Part shown: positions 1-8,611 of the stretch, piece by piece | How the letters are laid out: each line of letters opens with the position of its first letter | How positions within the stretch are numbered: the stretch's first letter is position 1 | Source of the DNA: Parerythrobacter jejuensis | GTDB lineage: Bacteria; Pseudomonadota; Alphaproteobacteria; Sphingomonadales; Sphingomonadaceae | Assembly (NCBI RefSeq): GCF_039536765.1 | Contig: NZ_BAAAZF010000001.1 | Location: 1,736,001 to 1,800,000 of the forward strand | Direction: 5' to 3' | Length of the DNA stretch: 64,000 bases | The notes under the pieces: model-generated | Seen by the model: only the letters and a program-made list of their open reading frames with translations | What the model was told of the DNA's origin: nothing | The model's database searches: none | Translations under genes and position numbers: made by a program

Positions 1-344
1 CGCGTCTGTGGCTCGATACCCTTGGCCGCATCGATCACCATGATGGCCGAATCGACCGCCGTCAGCGTGCGATAAGTGTCTTCCGAAAAGTCTTCGTGGC
101 CCGGCGTATCGAGCAGGTTGAAGGTCACGCCGTTACGCTCGAACGTCATCACCGAGCTGGTGACCGAGATTCCGCGTTGCTGCTCGATCTTCATCCAGTC
201 CGAGCGCGCCCGCCGCGCCTGCCCCCTTGCCTTGACCTCTCCAGCCAAATGGATCGCGCCGCCTTGCAGCAGCAACTTCTCGGTCAGCGTGGTCTTACCC
301 GCATCGGGGTGCGAGATGATCGCGAAAGTACGGCGATTGGACAT
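1..344 (-). CDS. prfC: Peptide chain release factor 3 (N-terminal part, cut by window start)
   Basis: RF3 is the translational GTPase that recycles RF1/RF2 from the ribosome after peptide release. About 114 N-terminal codons are visible, starting ATG at 344. The P-loop HPDAGKT lies at residues 12-18, followed by an RF3-type switch I region ([17 protein letters not shown]) and the G3 motif DTPGHEDF. The SDWM...[10 protein letters not shown] signature separates RF3 from EF-G, LepA and TypA. The gene runs off the left edge, so domains II and III are not seen. It lies 18 nt downstream of pheT on the same strand and may be cotranscribed with it. Confidence 0.93.
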   Translation of the reverse strand, partial: MSNRRTFAIISHPDAGKTTLTEKLLLQGGAIHLAGEVKARGQARRARSDWMKIEQQRGISVTSSVMTFERNGVTFNLLDTPGHEDFSEDTYRTLTAVDSAIMVIDAAKGIEPQT

Positions 345-362
345 GGCGTTTCGGCGCGCGGG

Positions 363-2729
363 TCAGCCGCGCAATTCCGCTCCCAGCTTGGCGACAGCGG
401 CAACGACCGCGTCTGAAATCGCCTTCAGTTCTGCATCCTTGTAGCTTTGGTCCTGCGGCTGCAGCATGACTTCGATTGCGATCGATTTCTTGCCTTCTGG
501 AACGCCTTGGCCTGCGAAAACGTCGAAGACGCGGGCGTCCACCACGTTCTTCTTGTCTGCACCCCTGGTCGCGCGAACCAGATCGGCAGCAGCAAGATCA
601 TCGGGAACCAGGAATGCGAAGTCGCGAGTCACGGCCTGCAACGCCGGCGGCGCGTAAGAGGAACGGGCGAAGCTCGCGTTCTTCTTCGCCGGAATCTCGT
701 CGAGGTGAATGCCCAACGCAGCGACCGGCACATCGACGTCGATTGCCTTGAGCGTTGAAGGATGCAGCATGCCGAAGCTGGCGATGCGCTTCTTCGGCCC
801 CAGCCGTAGCGTCGCTGACTGGCCAGGGTGATAGACATCGCCTGCTTCGCCCATAACCATCAGATTGCCAACCGGCGCACCGGCAGCCTCCAATAGGCTG
901 AGACAAAGGGCTTTGGCATCAAACGCATCGAAGTGTGCAGGCTTGCCACCGTCCCAGCTTCGCGCATGCTTTTCTCCAGCCAGCAAGCACACCAGCGTGG
1001 GATGCTCGCCGCTTTCGAGATAGCGCCGCCCGATCTCGAACAAGCGGACCGATGATGCCCCGCGGTCGAGATTGCGTTGCACGGCGGACAACAGGCCCGG
1101 CAGCAGCGAAGGCCGCATGACCTTCATGTCTTCGCTGATCGGATTTTCGAGCGACCAGCGCCCGCCGCCGACAAGAGCGGCCTGCTCTTCGGAGATGAAC
1201 GACCAGGTGATCGCTTCGTTGAGGCCGCTAGCGGCTGCAGCGCGGCGCAGCTTTCGCTCCATCGCCTGCTGCGGCGTCGCCGTTGGCTGGGCGACGCCAT
1301 CTGGACGCGGCAGCGGCACGCTTGCGACCTTGTCGAGCCCGTGGATGCGCACGATCTCTTCGACCAGGTCAGCCGTACCTTCGATATCGTGGCGACGCAA
1401 TGGAACGGTGACGTTCCAGTTCTCGTCCACGACGAAGCCCAGCCCGATCAGGATGGCGCGTTGCTCTGGAACGCCAACCTCGACTCCGCCGAGCTTGGCT
1501 ACCAGCGCGGGATCGAAGGTAAGCGTCATCGCGTCAGTCGGCGCCGTACCTGCCCGCACCGTTTCGCTTGGTTCACCGCCAGCCAATTCGACAATCAGCC
1601 CGGTCAATAGATCAAGGCCCGCATCGAGGAATTCCGGATCAACGCCCCGTTCGAAGCGCGTGCGGGCATCCGAGGCCAGGCCCAGTTTGCGGCCCGTTAC
1701 CCCGATCCGCTCGGGGTCGAAATAGGCGATCTCGAGAAGGACATCGGTCGTACTATCGGTCACGCCGGAATCTTCGCCACCCATGATCCCGGCAATGTCG
1801 TGCACCCCGCTATCATCGGCGATCACGGTCATGCTCGAATCGAGTGCGTACGTCTTCTCGTTGAGCGCCAGCACTCGCTCGCCATCTTGCGCCCGGCGCG
1901 CCACGACGGCACCGGTCAGCTTGGCCAGATCATAGGCGTGGGCCGGCCGGCCATAGGCGAGCATCAGATAGTTGGTGAGGTCGACCAGCAGCGAGATCGG
2001 GCGTTGCCCGGCGCTGGTCAGGCGCTGCTGCAGCCAATCGGGTGATGGCCCGTTGGTGACCCCTTTGATCACCCGGCCATAAAATGCCGGACAACCGTCA
2101 GCATCGTCAGTCCGGATTTCCACCGGGCACGCGCCGCTTGCAGCAAAGTCAGGCGTCGCAATCGGCTTCAACGTGCCCAGACCTGCCGCCGCCAAGTCAC
2201 GGGCAATCCCGTAGACGCCCATGCAATCGGGCCGGTTCGGCGTAATCGCAACATCGAGGACCGGCGAAGAGCCGGAATAATCGGCAAAGCTGTGGCCCAC
2301 GGTTGCATCCTCGGGCAGTTCGATAATGCCGTCATGCTCGTCGCCCAGCTCCAGCTCGCGCACGGAGCACATCATGCCGTTGCTCTCGACACCGCGAATG
2401 GCGCTCTTGCGCAATTGCATCCCATTTGACGGAACTGTCGCACCCGGCAAACCGAGGACACCTTTCATACCGGCTCGCGCGTTGGGCGCGCCGCAAACGA
2501 CTTGCAGCGGATCGCCTTCGCCCGTGTCGACGGACAGAACCTGGAGCTTGTCGGCATCGGGATGCTTTTCAGCGGCCAGCACTTTTGCCACCCGGAATCC
2601 CGCCAGGCGTTCTGCCGGATCTTCGATGCCCTCGACCTCGTGACCGATACGGTTCAACGCCTCGGCGATTTCGGCGAGACTAGCGTCGGTCTCGAGGTGA
2701 TCCTTGAGCCATGTGATCGAGAACTTCAT
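363..2729 (-). CDS. pheT: Phenylalanine--tRNA ligase beta subunit
   Basis: This is the large subunit of the alpha2-beta2 enzyme that charges tRNA-Phe; it carries tRNA-binding and editing domains. The 788-residue length is normal. A tRNA-binding OB-fold occupies roughly residues 40-150 ([19 protein letters not shown]). The B3/4 editing and B5 domains follow, and the C-terminus is an FDX-ACB anticodon-binding domain (starts near [12 protein letters not shown]). The ATG at 2729 overlaps the pheS stop by 4 nt (ATGA), indicating translational coupling. Confidence 0.97.
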   Translation of the reverse strand: MKFSITWLKDHLETDASLAEIAEALNRIGHEVEGIEDPAERLAGFRVAKVLAAEKHPDADKLQVLSVDTGEGDPLQVVCGAPNARAGMKGVLGLPGATVPSNGMQLRKSAIRGVESNGMMCSVRELELGDEHDGIIELPEDATVGHSFADYSGSSPVLDVAITPNRPDCMGVYGIARDLAAAGLGTLKPIATPDFAASGACPVEIRTDDADGCPAFYGRVIKGVTNGPSPDWLQQRLTSAGQRPISLLVDLTNYLMLAYGRPAHAYDLAKLTGAVVARRAQDGERVLALNEKTYALDSSMTVIADDSGVHDIAGIMGGEDSGVTDSTTDVLLEIAYFDPERIGVTGRKLGLASDARTRFERGVDPEFLDAGLDLLTGLIVELAGGEPSETVRAGTAPTDAMTLTFDPALVAKLGGVEVGVPEQRAILIGLGFVVDENWNVTVPLRRHDIEGTADLVEEIVRIHGLDKVASVPLPRPDGVAQPTATPQQAMERKLRRAAAASGLNEAITWSFISEEQAALVGGGRWSLENPISEDMKVMRPSLLPGLLSAVQRNLDRGASSVRLFEIGRRYLESGEHPTLVCLLAGEKHARSWDGGKPAHFDAFDAKALCLSLLEAAGAPVGNLMVMGEAGDVYHPGQSATLRLGPKKRIASFGMLHPSTLKAIDVDVPVAALGIHLDEIPAKKNASFARSSYAPPALQAVTRDFAFLVPDDLAAADLVRATRGADKKNVVDARVFDVFAGQGVPEGKKSIAIEVMLQPQDQSYKDAELKAISDAVVAAVAKLGAELRG

Positions 2730-3826
2730 GCGCTCGCTCCTACACCGCCCGACAAGGTGGGCTGATCGAAGGCCGAGAAACCGTAATGCGACAGCCAGCG
2801 CTGGTCGCCATCGAAGAAGGCGCGCAGATCATTCATGCCGTATTTCAGCATGGCCAGGCGATCGACACCTACGCCGAACGCGAATCCCTGCCACCGGTCT
2901 GGATCGAGCCCGGCCATCTCGATGACACGGCGATTGACCATACCGCTGCCAAGCAACTCCATCCATTGATGGCCATCATCATCGCCCGAGCCACCGACAA
3001 CCCGGCGCCCGCTTTCCTGCCGGTAGCCGACATCGACTTCCACGCTCGGTTCGGTGAACGGAAAGTAGGACGGGCGCAGCCGCAAGACGATATCATCACG
3101 TTCGAAATAGGCCTTGAGGAACGTCTCGAGAGTCCATTTGAGATGGCCAAGATGGATGTCGCGATCGACCACCAGACCTTCAATCTGATGGAACATCGGC
3201 GTGTGCGTCGCATCGCTGTCACTACGATAGACACGGCCGGGTGCAATAATCCGGATCGGCGCCCCCTCGGCCTTCATGGCACGAATCTGGACCGGCGAAG
3301 TGTGGGTGCGCAACAACATGCGGTTGCCATCACCGTCCCGGTCGGGGAAATAGAAAGTGTCATGCATGGCGCGGGCCGGATGCGTTTCGGCCATGTTGAG
3401 CGCGGTGAAATTGTGCCATTCGTCCTCGACTTCCGGGCCGGTGGCGACGGCAAATCCGAGATCAGCAAAAATCTCGGCCAGCTCATCCATCACCTGGCTC
3501 ACCGGATGGATCGAGCCCGCCGGAGTTTGCGGGCCGGGCAAGGTCAGATCGAGTGTCTGCGTGGCGAGTTCGGCTTCGAGCGCGGCATTGTCGAATGCTT
3601 CTTTGCGAGCCGTGATCGCGTCTGCTGCTGCAGTCCGTGCCCCCTGAATCTTGGGCCCTTCAGTCTGGCGTTCCTCCGGCGTCATCTTGCCCAAAGTCTT
3701 GAGCAATGCCGAGATCGAGCCCTGCTTGCCGAGATACTCGACCCGCAATGCTTCCAGCGCATCTGCGTCGGCTGCCGCCGCAATCCGCTCCAGCGCGGTG
3801 TTCTTCAGTTCGTCAATCGTGCTCAT
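2726..3826 (-). CDS. pheS: Phenylalanine--tRNA ligase alpha subunit
   Basis: This is the catalytic class II subunit of PheRS, 366 residues. An N-terminal coiled coil (residues 1-100) is followed by the catalytic core with [14 protein letters not shown], the motif 2 region ([10 protein letters not shown]) and motif 3 ([16 protein letters not shown]). I chose the ATG at 3826 because an AGGA Shine-Dalgarno element sits about 6 nt upstream; a TTG six bases further upstream is less likely. It forms an operon with pheT. A promoter-like sequence at 3873-3901 suggests independent transcription from the upstream AraC genes. No pheM-like leader peptide was recognised. Confidence 0.97.
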   Translation of the reverse strand: MSTIDELKNTALERIAAAADADALEALRVEYLGKQGSISALLKTLGKMTPEERQTEGPKIQGARTAAADAITARKEAFDNAALEAELATQTLDLTLPGPQTPAGSIHPVSQVMDELAEIFADLGFAVATGPEVEDEWHNFTALNMAETHPARAMHDTFYFPDRDGDGNRMLLRTHTSPVQIRAMKAEGAPIRIIAPGRVYRSDSDATHTPMFHQIEGLVVDRDIHLGHLKWTLETFLKAYFERDDIVLRLRPSYFPFTEPSVEVDVGYRQESGRRVVGGSGDDDGHQWMELLGSGMVNRRVIEMAGLDPDRWQGFAFGVGVDRLAMLKYGMNDLRAFFDGDQRWLSHYGFSAFDQPTLSGGVGASA

Positions 3827-3872
3827 GATCAATCCTGCCCGGCCCGGACATCATCTATGCTGTGTGGTGAGG

Positions 3873-3901
3873 CCTCTAGCGGGGAGTGAGGCGCATCCCA
3901 A
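3873..3901 (-). promoter_or_regulatory. Predicted pheST promoter
   Basis: On the minus strand, -35 TTGGGA (3896-3901) and -10 TAGAGG (3873-3878) are separated by 17 nt. The -10 is embedded in CCCCGCTAGAGGC, a 13-mer that recurs identically upstream of the thioesterase gene at 13927. It lies 47 nt before the pheS start. No transcription data support it; the assignment rests on spacing and recurrence. Confidence 0.4.
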
Positions 3902-3902
3902 G

Positions 3903-3924
3903 CCCCAATCGCGCCCCAATCGCG
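3903..3924 (-). repeat. Tandem 11-bp direct repeat upstream of pheST promoter
   Basis: Two perfect head-to-tail copies of CCCCAATCGCG (plus-strand reading) lie between the stop of the neighbouring AraC gene and the predicted -35 of pheST. A period of 11 bp is about one helical turn, so both copies face the same side of the DNA. This could be a regulator site or simple tandem duplication. Confidence 0.6.
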
Positions 3925-3926
3925 CC

Positions 3927-4820
3927 TTATGCATCGGCCGGCCGGTGAAGCGCCTGCATCGCCTCGCCCGCCGCTTCCATCCTGCCGCGCATGGCCGCCA
4001 TCAGGATGGGGTGCTCCAGCCTGGAATAGGCTGATGGGCTCATTTTCATGAAGCGATGGAAGTCACGTACGAAATGAGCCTGATCGTGATAGCCATGGTC
4101 GAGGCTCGATATCCAGCTGAGCGAAGGGTCAAGCATATAGCGTGACAGGCTGCGCAAGAACCGCTGCCGCCGCAAGAGCAGCTTGGGCGGGAAGCCAAAG
4201 ACGCGCTTGCACAGCCGCTCCAGCGTGCGGGGTGTCATCGCGGTATGATCGGCAAATTCGCTGACCGACGTCACTTCGGGGTCGACTAGGGCCGCATTCA
4301 CTTTGCTGATGCGGTCTTCACCCGCAACCGGGCGGTCAAGCAAGCGGCCGAGCCTTCGCTGGAGCATTTCGGCCTCGGCATGAATGTCGCCATCTGCGCG
4401 GAACAGGCCATCTCCTACTGCTGCAATCTCCGCCAGCTTCGGATCATTGGTCGCATCGCAAAACCTGTCACGGTGATCCGATGCATTGGCGGAGCAGAAT
4501 TTGGTCCATCCCAACGGCAGCAAGCCCACACCCCAGAATCTTCCCTGCCGCGCCCGGAACCGTGTGCACATGCTGGTGGGACCTGTCATCACGACTTCAG
4601 GGACTGAACAAAGCGGGGAATCGCCGATGCCGGCTTCAAGTGGGGTCTGGTTGCGGAACCGCAGATTGGCCCACTCAGGATGCAGCCAATCTTCCAGATA
4701 ACCGTCGCGCACCGAGCCGATTTGCATGTGGTAGAGTGTCGTCACAAACGGGGCAAGCTGTGGTCCGGGCATCACAAACCGGATCGTCACAGCGGGCGCA
4801 TCAAACGCGATGTTTTGCAT
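3927..4820 (-). CDS. AraC-family transcriptional regulator, array member 1
   Basis: A 297-residue regulator with an AraC-type helix-turn-helix domain at about residues 185-265 (SVSEFADHTAMTPRTLERL...YHDQAHFVRDFHRF). The N-terminal sensor half carries WGVGLLPLGW at 96-105, a block shared with the next two genes and resembling the DUF6597-type sensor domain of AraC proteins. The ATG at 4820 was chosen for its GGAGG element 8 nt upstream; a TTG at 4841 is in frame but unsupported. It is the last of three tandem paralogues and lies directly before pheST. The ligand is unknown. Its promoter overlaps a perfect palindrome at 4884-4898. Confidence 0.85.
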   Translation of the reverse strand: MQNIAFDAPAVTIRFVMPGPQLAPFVTTLYHMQIGSVRDGYLEDWLHPEWANLRFRNQTPLEAGIGDSPLCSVPEVVMTGPTSMCTRFRARQGRFWGVGLLPLGWTKFCSANASDHRDRFCDATNDPKLAEIAAVGDGLFRADGDIHAEAEMLQRRLGRLLDRPVAGEDRISKVNAALVDPEVTSVSEFADHTAMTPRTLERLCKRVFGFPPKLLLRRQRFLRSLSRYMLDPSLSWISSLDHGYHDQAHFVRDFHRFMKMSPSAYSRLEHPILMAAMRGRMEAAGEAMQALHRPADA

Positions 4821-4880
4821 GGTGCAACCTCCCCGTTGCAAAAAACAGTCGTGTTTTCACAGTATTGACGGCCCAACCCC

Positions 4881-4908
4881 TTTCTACCTGACAGGTAGCA
4901 TCAATCAA
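4881..4908 (-). promoter_or_regulatory. Predicted promoter with palindromic operator
   Basis: On the minus strand, TTGATT (4903-4908) and TAGAAA (4881-4886) are 16 nt apart and would serve the AraC gene starting at 4820. The perfect palindrome CTACCTGACAGGTAG (4884-4898, 7-bp arms around one base) covers the spacer and -10 edge. Its form resembles TetR-family operators, so a repressor bound here would occlude RNA polymerase. No tetR gene is in the window. The TetR assignment is inference. Confidence 0.5.
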
Positions 4909-4983
4909 TGGATTAAGTCGGCATGATGGCAGCGCGCTAGCTGAAGCTGTGCCAAGAGGTTGCCCCAGCAGGGCGTTGATCCC

Positions 4984-5796
4984 CTAGCCGTCGGGGCCTT
5001 CGAGTGTTTGGGTGGCAGCGCCTTTGAGCTCCGATCGCTGCCGGATCAACGCGTCCAGAATAGGCGTATCGAGCGCGGCATAGTCCCGCGGGGACATCCC
5101 CATAAAGGAATGGAATTCTCGCACGAAATGGGCCTGGTCATGGTAGCTGCCATCGATCACCTCACTCCATTTCCGGTCGGTCGAAAGCATGTAATCCATC
5201 AGGCTCCGCATCAGCCTCTGGCGGCGCAGGAGCACGGCTGGCGGAAAGCCGAAATGCTTGTTGCAGAGCCGTTCGAGAGTTCGCTTCGACAAGTCCAGCT
5301 TCGCGGCGAACTCGGCAACATTGACGGTTGCGTGATCTACCAGTGCACGGTGCGCCTGCACGATGCGATCGGTATCTCGATGCGGCCGATGCAAGCTTCT
5401 GAGATGCTGCACGATCAGGCGGTATTCCTGCTCGTCATCGGCGCCATCGCGGAAAAGCATGTCCGCAAGCGGTGCAAACCTCGACCATGCCGGATGAGCC
5501 GCGGCATCCACGACTGTGTTCGCAATATCCGATGCATCGACTTGCATCAGCCGGGCCCAGCCCAGCGGTAGCAGGCCAATTCCCCACAGCCTGCCACCAT
5601 GAGTGTGGTATTGCGTCGGAGCGGTGGTGGGGCCTGCCGCCATTGCCCGGGTGCCCTCGATGACGCTGCCATCGGGCCCTGTGACATCGACTGGCGGATT
5701 GGCGAAGAACCGGATGCTGGCCCATTCGGGCTGCATATGGTCGGCAATAGCCTGGTCGCCATGCACGGTCACATCGATCCGGGTGATAGCCGTCAA
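4984..5796 (-). CDS. AraC-family transcriptional regulator, array member 2 (start uncertain)
   Basis: A regulator of at least 270 residues, with WGIGLLPLGW at about 71-80 and an AraC HTH domain near 157-238 (KLDLSKRTLERLCNKHFGF...YHDQAHFVREFHSFMGMSP). It is paralogous to both neighbours. The only canonical in-frame start is TTG at 5796, but homology to array member 3 continues upstream in frame (IDQRFFAIPDDFSGCLTAI against LDLRFFDPPAALADCLSTI). No ATG, GTG or TTG precedes it before a TGA. A CTG at 5860-5862 behind AAGGGGA, or an ATT at 5845-5847, could be the real start, adding 17-22 residues. A frameshift from the GTG at 5902 is a further option. Confidence 0.8.
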   Translation of the reverse strand: MTAITRIDVTVHGDQAIADHMQPEWASIRFFANPPVDVTGPDGSVIEGTRAMAAGPTTAPTQYHTHGGRLWGIGLLPLGWARLMQVDASDIANTVVDAAAHPAWSRFAPLADMLFRDGADDEQEYRLIVQHLRSLHRPHRDTDRIVQAHRALVDHATVNVAEFAAKLDLSKRTLERLCNKHFGFPPAVLLRRQRLMRSLMDYMLSTDRKWSEVIDGSYHDQAHFVREFHSFMGMSPRDYAALDTPILDALIRQRSELKGAATQTLEGPDG

Positions 5797-5965
5797 ACAT
5801 CCCGAAAAATCGTCCGGAATGGCGAAAAAGCGTTGGTCGATTGAAATCGAACCCTGCGGCAGCGACCGTCCCCTTGTGCGTGCCGTTTTCCGGCCCTGTC
5901 ACCTGAGTAAGTCAGAAACGTCGGATAACGCAATCGATTTGCGGCATTTCAGAGCATACCACATG

Positions 5966-6865
5966 CTATGCCTGAGGTGGCGCACTGTCTTCAGGGGCAT
6001 CGCGCGATGGAGCTGGCTTACCCCATGATTGTTGCCGGTTTCCCATGAATGCGTCCATGATCGGATGCGGTTGCTCCGCATATTCGGTCGGGCTCATGCC
6101 CATGAAGTAGTGAAACTCGCGCACAAAATGCGGCTGGTCATGGTAATGGCGATCGATTGCCTCGCTCCAGCTGGAGTTCCCTTCGTTCATGAAGGCTGCC
6201 AGGCTGCGGATCAGGCGCTGACGCCGCAACACCACGTTGGGTGTGAAGCCGAACCATTTCAGGCACAAACGCTCAAGAGTGCGCGTGCTCACTCCGGCAC
6301 GTTCTGCGAAGTCGGGTATCTGGAGAAGGTAGGGATCCACCATTGCTTCCTGCGCCGCCCTGATGCGGTGTTCTTCGCGTGGCATTGCTGCATTTTTTAG
6401 CAGATAGTCTGAAATGGCCTTGAATTCCTGATCATCGCCCGGCCCTGCATTGTCCAACGCAGTCAATAAGCCGCTCAATCGGGAATAGGCCGGGTGGGTT
6501 GAACCATCGAGGCAGGTATCGGCCAAGGCGGAAGCAGGCTCCCCGACATAGGTCGCCCAGCCCAGAGGGAGCAGACCCATTCCCCACACTCTGGTCGCAC
6601 CGATCGAGAAGGGAACCGGACGGCTAGACGGACCGGTGGCCTGGAAACGGCATCCGTCCAGTGGCGGCCCATCTGCTGTATCGACGACCGGAGGATTGCT
6701 ACGGAAGAAGCGCAGATTGCCCCATTCAGGAAGCAGCAAATCGCTGACCGTCTGGCCCTCCGGCAAGTCAACTTCCAATCGGTAGATCGTGCTCAGGCAA
6801 TCCGCCAACGCGGCTGGCGGATCAAAGAACCTCAAGTCTAGGGAAGGACATGCGCTCATATGCAA
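5966..6865 (-). CDS. AraC-family transcriptional regulator, array member 3
   Basis: A 299-residue paralogue of the two downstream regulators. The sensor half contains LDLRFFDPPAALADCLSTI near the start and WGMGLLPLGW at about 93-102. The C-terminal HTH (IPDFAERAGVSTRTLERL...YHDQPHFVREFHYFMGMSP) is intact. The start is TTG at 6865 with GAGGG 9 nt upstream; ATG at 6859 is also possible, with poorer spacing. It is the first gene of the array in the direction of transcription and follows the rplT terminator-like hairpin. The role and inducer cannot be read from sequence. Confidence 0.85.
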   Translation of the reverse strand: MHMSACPSLDLRFFDPPAALADCLSTIYRLEVDLPEGQTVSDLLLPEWGNLRFFRSNPPVVDTADGPPLDGCRFQATGPSSRPVPFSIGATRVWGMGLLPLGWATYVGEPASALADTCLDGSTHPAYSRLSGLLTALDNAGPGDDQEFKAISDYLLKNAAMPREEHRIRAAQEAMVDPYLLQIPDFAERAGVSTRTLERLCLKWFGFTPNVVLRRQRLIRSLAAFMNEGNSSWSEAIDRHYHDQPHFVREFHYFMGMSPTEYAEQPHPIMDAFMGNRQQSWGKPAPSRDAPEDSAPPQA

Positions 6866-6911
6866 TCGAAGATTCCCTCGCGAAACGACTCCGGGCCGAG
6901 CCCGCTATAGC

Positions 6912-6947
6912 AGAAAGGCGCCGCAGCCGATGCTACGACGCCTTTCT
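6912..6947 (-). terminator. Probable rpmI-rplT terminator hairpin
   Basis: AGAAAGGCG (6912-6920) pairs perfectly with CGCCTTTCT (6939-6947) around an 18-nt loop, beginning 24 nt after the rplT stop on the minus strand. There is no real T-run, so termination may be weak or Rho-assisted. It would separate the ribosomal protein genes from the AraC array. Confidence 0.5.
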
Positions 6948-6970
6948 GGTCGATTCGAAAGTGCAACCGG

Positions 6971-7330
6971 TTACGCCGGAAGCGCGGCTTTTGCCTGACC
7001 GATAATGGCCTTGAATGCCGCCTCTTCGTTCATGGCGAGGTCGGCCATGACTTTCCGGTCAAGCTCGATTCCCGCCAGCTTCACGCCGTGCATGAACTGC
7101 GAATAGGTCAGGCCTTCGGCGCGAACCGCTGCGTTGATGCGCTGGATCCACAGGGCGCGGAAGCTGCGCTTCTTAACCTTGCGGTCGCGATAGGCGTACT
7201 GGCCAGCCTTTTCGACGGCCTGGCGCGCAATGCGAATGGTGTTCTTGCGACGACCGCGATAGCCCTTGGCTTGATCGAGTAGGCGCTTGTGTTTCTGGCG
7301 TGTGGTCACGCCGCGTTTGATGCGAGGCAT
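6971..7330 (-). CDS. rplT: 50S ribosomal protein L20
   Basis: L20 binds 23S rRNA early in large-subunit assembly. The 119-residue length and the basic N-terminus ([18 protein letters not shown]) are typical, as are the conserved [16 protein letters not shown] and [18 protein letters not shown] blocks. It lies 28 nt after rpmI in the classic rpmI-rplT pair. In other bacteria L20 represses its own operon through the leader mRNA. A roughly 100-nt leader before rpmI leaves space for such control, but I did not identify the structure. Confidence 0.98.
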   Translation of the reverse strand: MPRIKRGVTTRQKHKRLLDQAKGYRGRRKNTIRIARQAVEKAGQYAYRDRKVKKRSFRALWIQRINAAVRAEGLTYSQFMHGVKLAGIELDRKVMADLAMNEEAAFKAIIGQAKAALPA

Positions 7331-7358
7331 ATCTTAAACTCCGTAAAACCGTGCGTGC

Positions 7359-7562
7359 TCAGCTGAGCCCGTAAGGGGCCCACTTTTTCACCGTCTTCGC
7401 ATCCGGATCGGCTGCTACTGTGGTGCCGCGGTTCTGGCGGATATACTTGGCATTGTGGCTGATCAGTCGGTGACGCTTACCAGCGACGCCGTGCTTGACC
7501 TTGCCGGTTGCGGTGATCTTGAAGCGTTTCTTCACACCGCTCTTGGTCTTCAGCTTGGGCAT
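7359..7562 (-). CDS. rpmI: 50S ribosomal protein L35
   Basis: A small basic large-subunit protein of 67 residues starting [15 protein letters not shown], with the usual [11 protein letters not shown]-type centre. The ATG at 7562 has AGGAG 6 nt upstream; ATG at 7568 is in frame two codons earlier but would overlap the Shine-Dalgarno. It is first in the rpmI-rplT operon. The customary infC gene is not upstream; hisN is. Confidence 0.97.
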   Translation of the reverse strand: MPKLKTKSGVKKRFKITATGKVKHGVAGKRHRLISHNAKYIRQNRGTTVAADPDAKTVKKWAPYGLS

Positions 7563-7664
7563 TTTCATCTCCTGTTCGGATATCGGTTCGGAGACACGTC
7601 CAACCAGCCCTGGCAGCCCTAACGGCCAGACCGGAAGATGAATCACGTGTCAGTGAAGTGCGCG

Positions 7665-7692
7665 CGTCTAGCGGTATGGCGGGAAAATGCAA
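7665..7692 (-). promoter_or_regulatory. Predicted rpmI-rplT promoter
   Basis: On the minus strand, -35 TTGCAT (7687-7692) and -10 TAGACG (7665-7670) are 16 nt apart, within CCGCTAGACG, close to the pheS promoter core. It would give a leader of roughly 95 nt before rpmI. Confidence 0.4.
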
Positions 7693-7716
7693 GCGCTGTG
7701 TCGCCTGCCGAACTGG

Positions 7717-8487
7717 CTATTGCAGTGCGTCGACAACATCTTCCAGCCGCGCCGCATCGCCCAGCGCAATTACGTGACCACCCGACCCTGCATGAAGCGG
7801 ATCACCATTCCAGTCTGACATCACGCCGCCGGCCCCTTCGACGACCGGTACCAGGGCTGCGAAATCATGCAGTTTGAGGCCCGCCTCAACCACCATATCG
7901 AGATGGCCGCTGGCGAGCATCGCATAGTTGTAGCAGTCTCCGCCCATCACCATGCGTTGGTGATCGGTCGCTCCGGCCAAATTCATGAAGCGCTGGCCAT
8001 CCTCCGGGCTGAAATAATGCGGACCGGTGGTCGCGAGTGTGGCATCTTGCATTTCCTTGCACACCCGAGTGCTGACAGGCGTGCCGTTCAAAGTCGTGCC
8101 CTGACCGGTTACGCCGATCCAGCGCTCGCCCAGAATCGGTTGGTCAATTACGCCCAGAACCGGGAAACCGCGATCAACCAAGGCAATCAGCGTGCCAAAG
8201 ATCGGTCTTCCGGCCAGAAAACCCGTGGTGCCATCGATCGGATCAAGCACCCACTGACGGCCCGTTTCGCCCTCTTCCTCGCCAAATTCCTCGCCGATCA
8301 CGCCATCGCGGGCCGCCTCCGCCTTGAGAATACGGCGCATCTCTTCCTCAGCGGCACGATCCGCGATCGTAACCGGAGAAGCATCGGATTTCCGTTCGGC
8401 CGTTACAGTACGGTAATGCGGGCGGATGGCATCACGCGCAGCGTCGGCGAGGCGATTGGCAATGGCAATCTGGTCAGTCAGGTTCAT
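7717..8487 (-). CDS. hisN: Histidinol-phosphatase, inositol monophosphatase type
   Basis: This metal-dependent phosphatase probably removes phosphate from L-histidinol phosphate in histidine synthesis. The 256-residue protein has the FIG superfamily motifs: an EE metal site in GVIGEEFGEEEG, the WVLDPIDGTTGFLAGRPIFGT loop, and GGDCYNYAMLASGHLDMV followed by LHDFAALVPVVEGAGG, the form usual in HisN. The start MNLTDQIAIAN at 8487 is preferred over a much longer open frame, whose extra residues lack family similarity. A general inositol monophosphatase role is the alternative. It is divergent from the AraC gene at 8612. Confidence 0.85.
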   Translation of the reverse strand: MNLTDQIAIANRLADAARDAIRPHYRTVTAERKSDASPVTIADRAAEEEMRRILKAEAARDGVIGEEFGEEEGETGRQWVLDPIDGTTGFLAGRPIFGTLIALVDRGFPVLGVIDQPILGERWIGVTGQGTTLNGTPVSTRVCKEMQDATLATTGPHYFSPEDGQRFMNLAGATDHQRMVMGGDCYNYAMLASGHLDMVVEAGLKLHDFAALVPVVEGAGGVMSDWNGDPLHAGSGGHVIALGDAARLEDVVDALQ

Positions 8488-8611
8488 CCTGTGCCGATGG
8501 GCGGGGTCGCGACAATGGTCAAGAGCGCACGCCCACTCTGATAAAAAGGGATGCGGGCACAACATGTTAAGCATACTTGCCAGCTCGCAGCAGGTGACGT
8601 TAGGCAATTGA

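Noticed and set aside
5951-5971. GCATA/TATGC hairpin at the end of the third AraC gene as a terminator
   Set aside because: Only a 5-bp AT-containing stem with no T-run; too weak to support.
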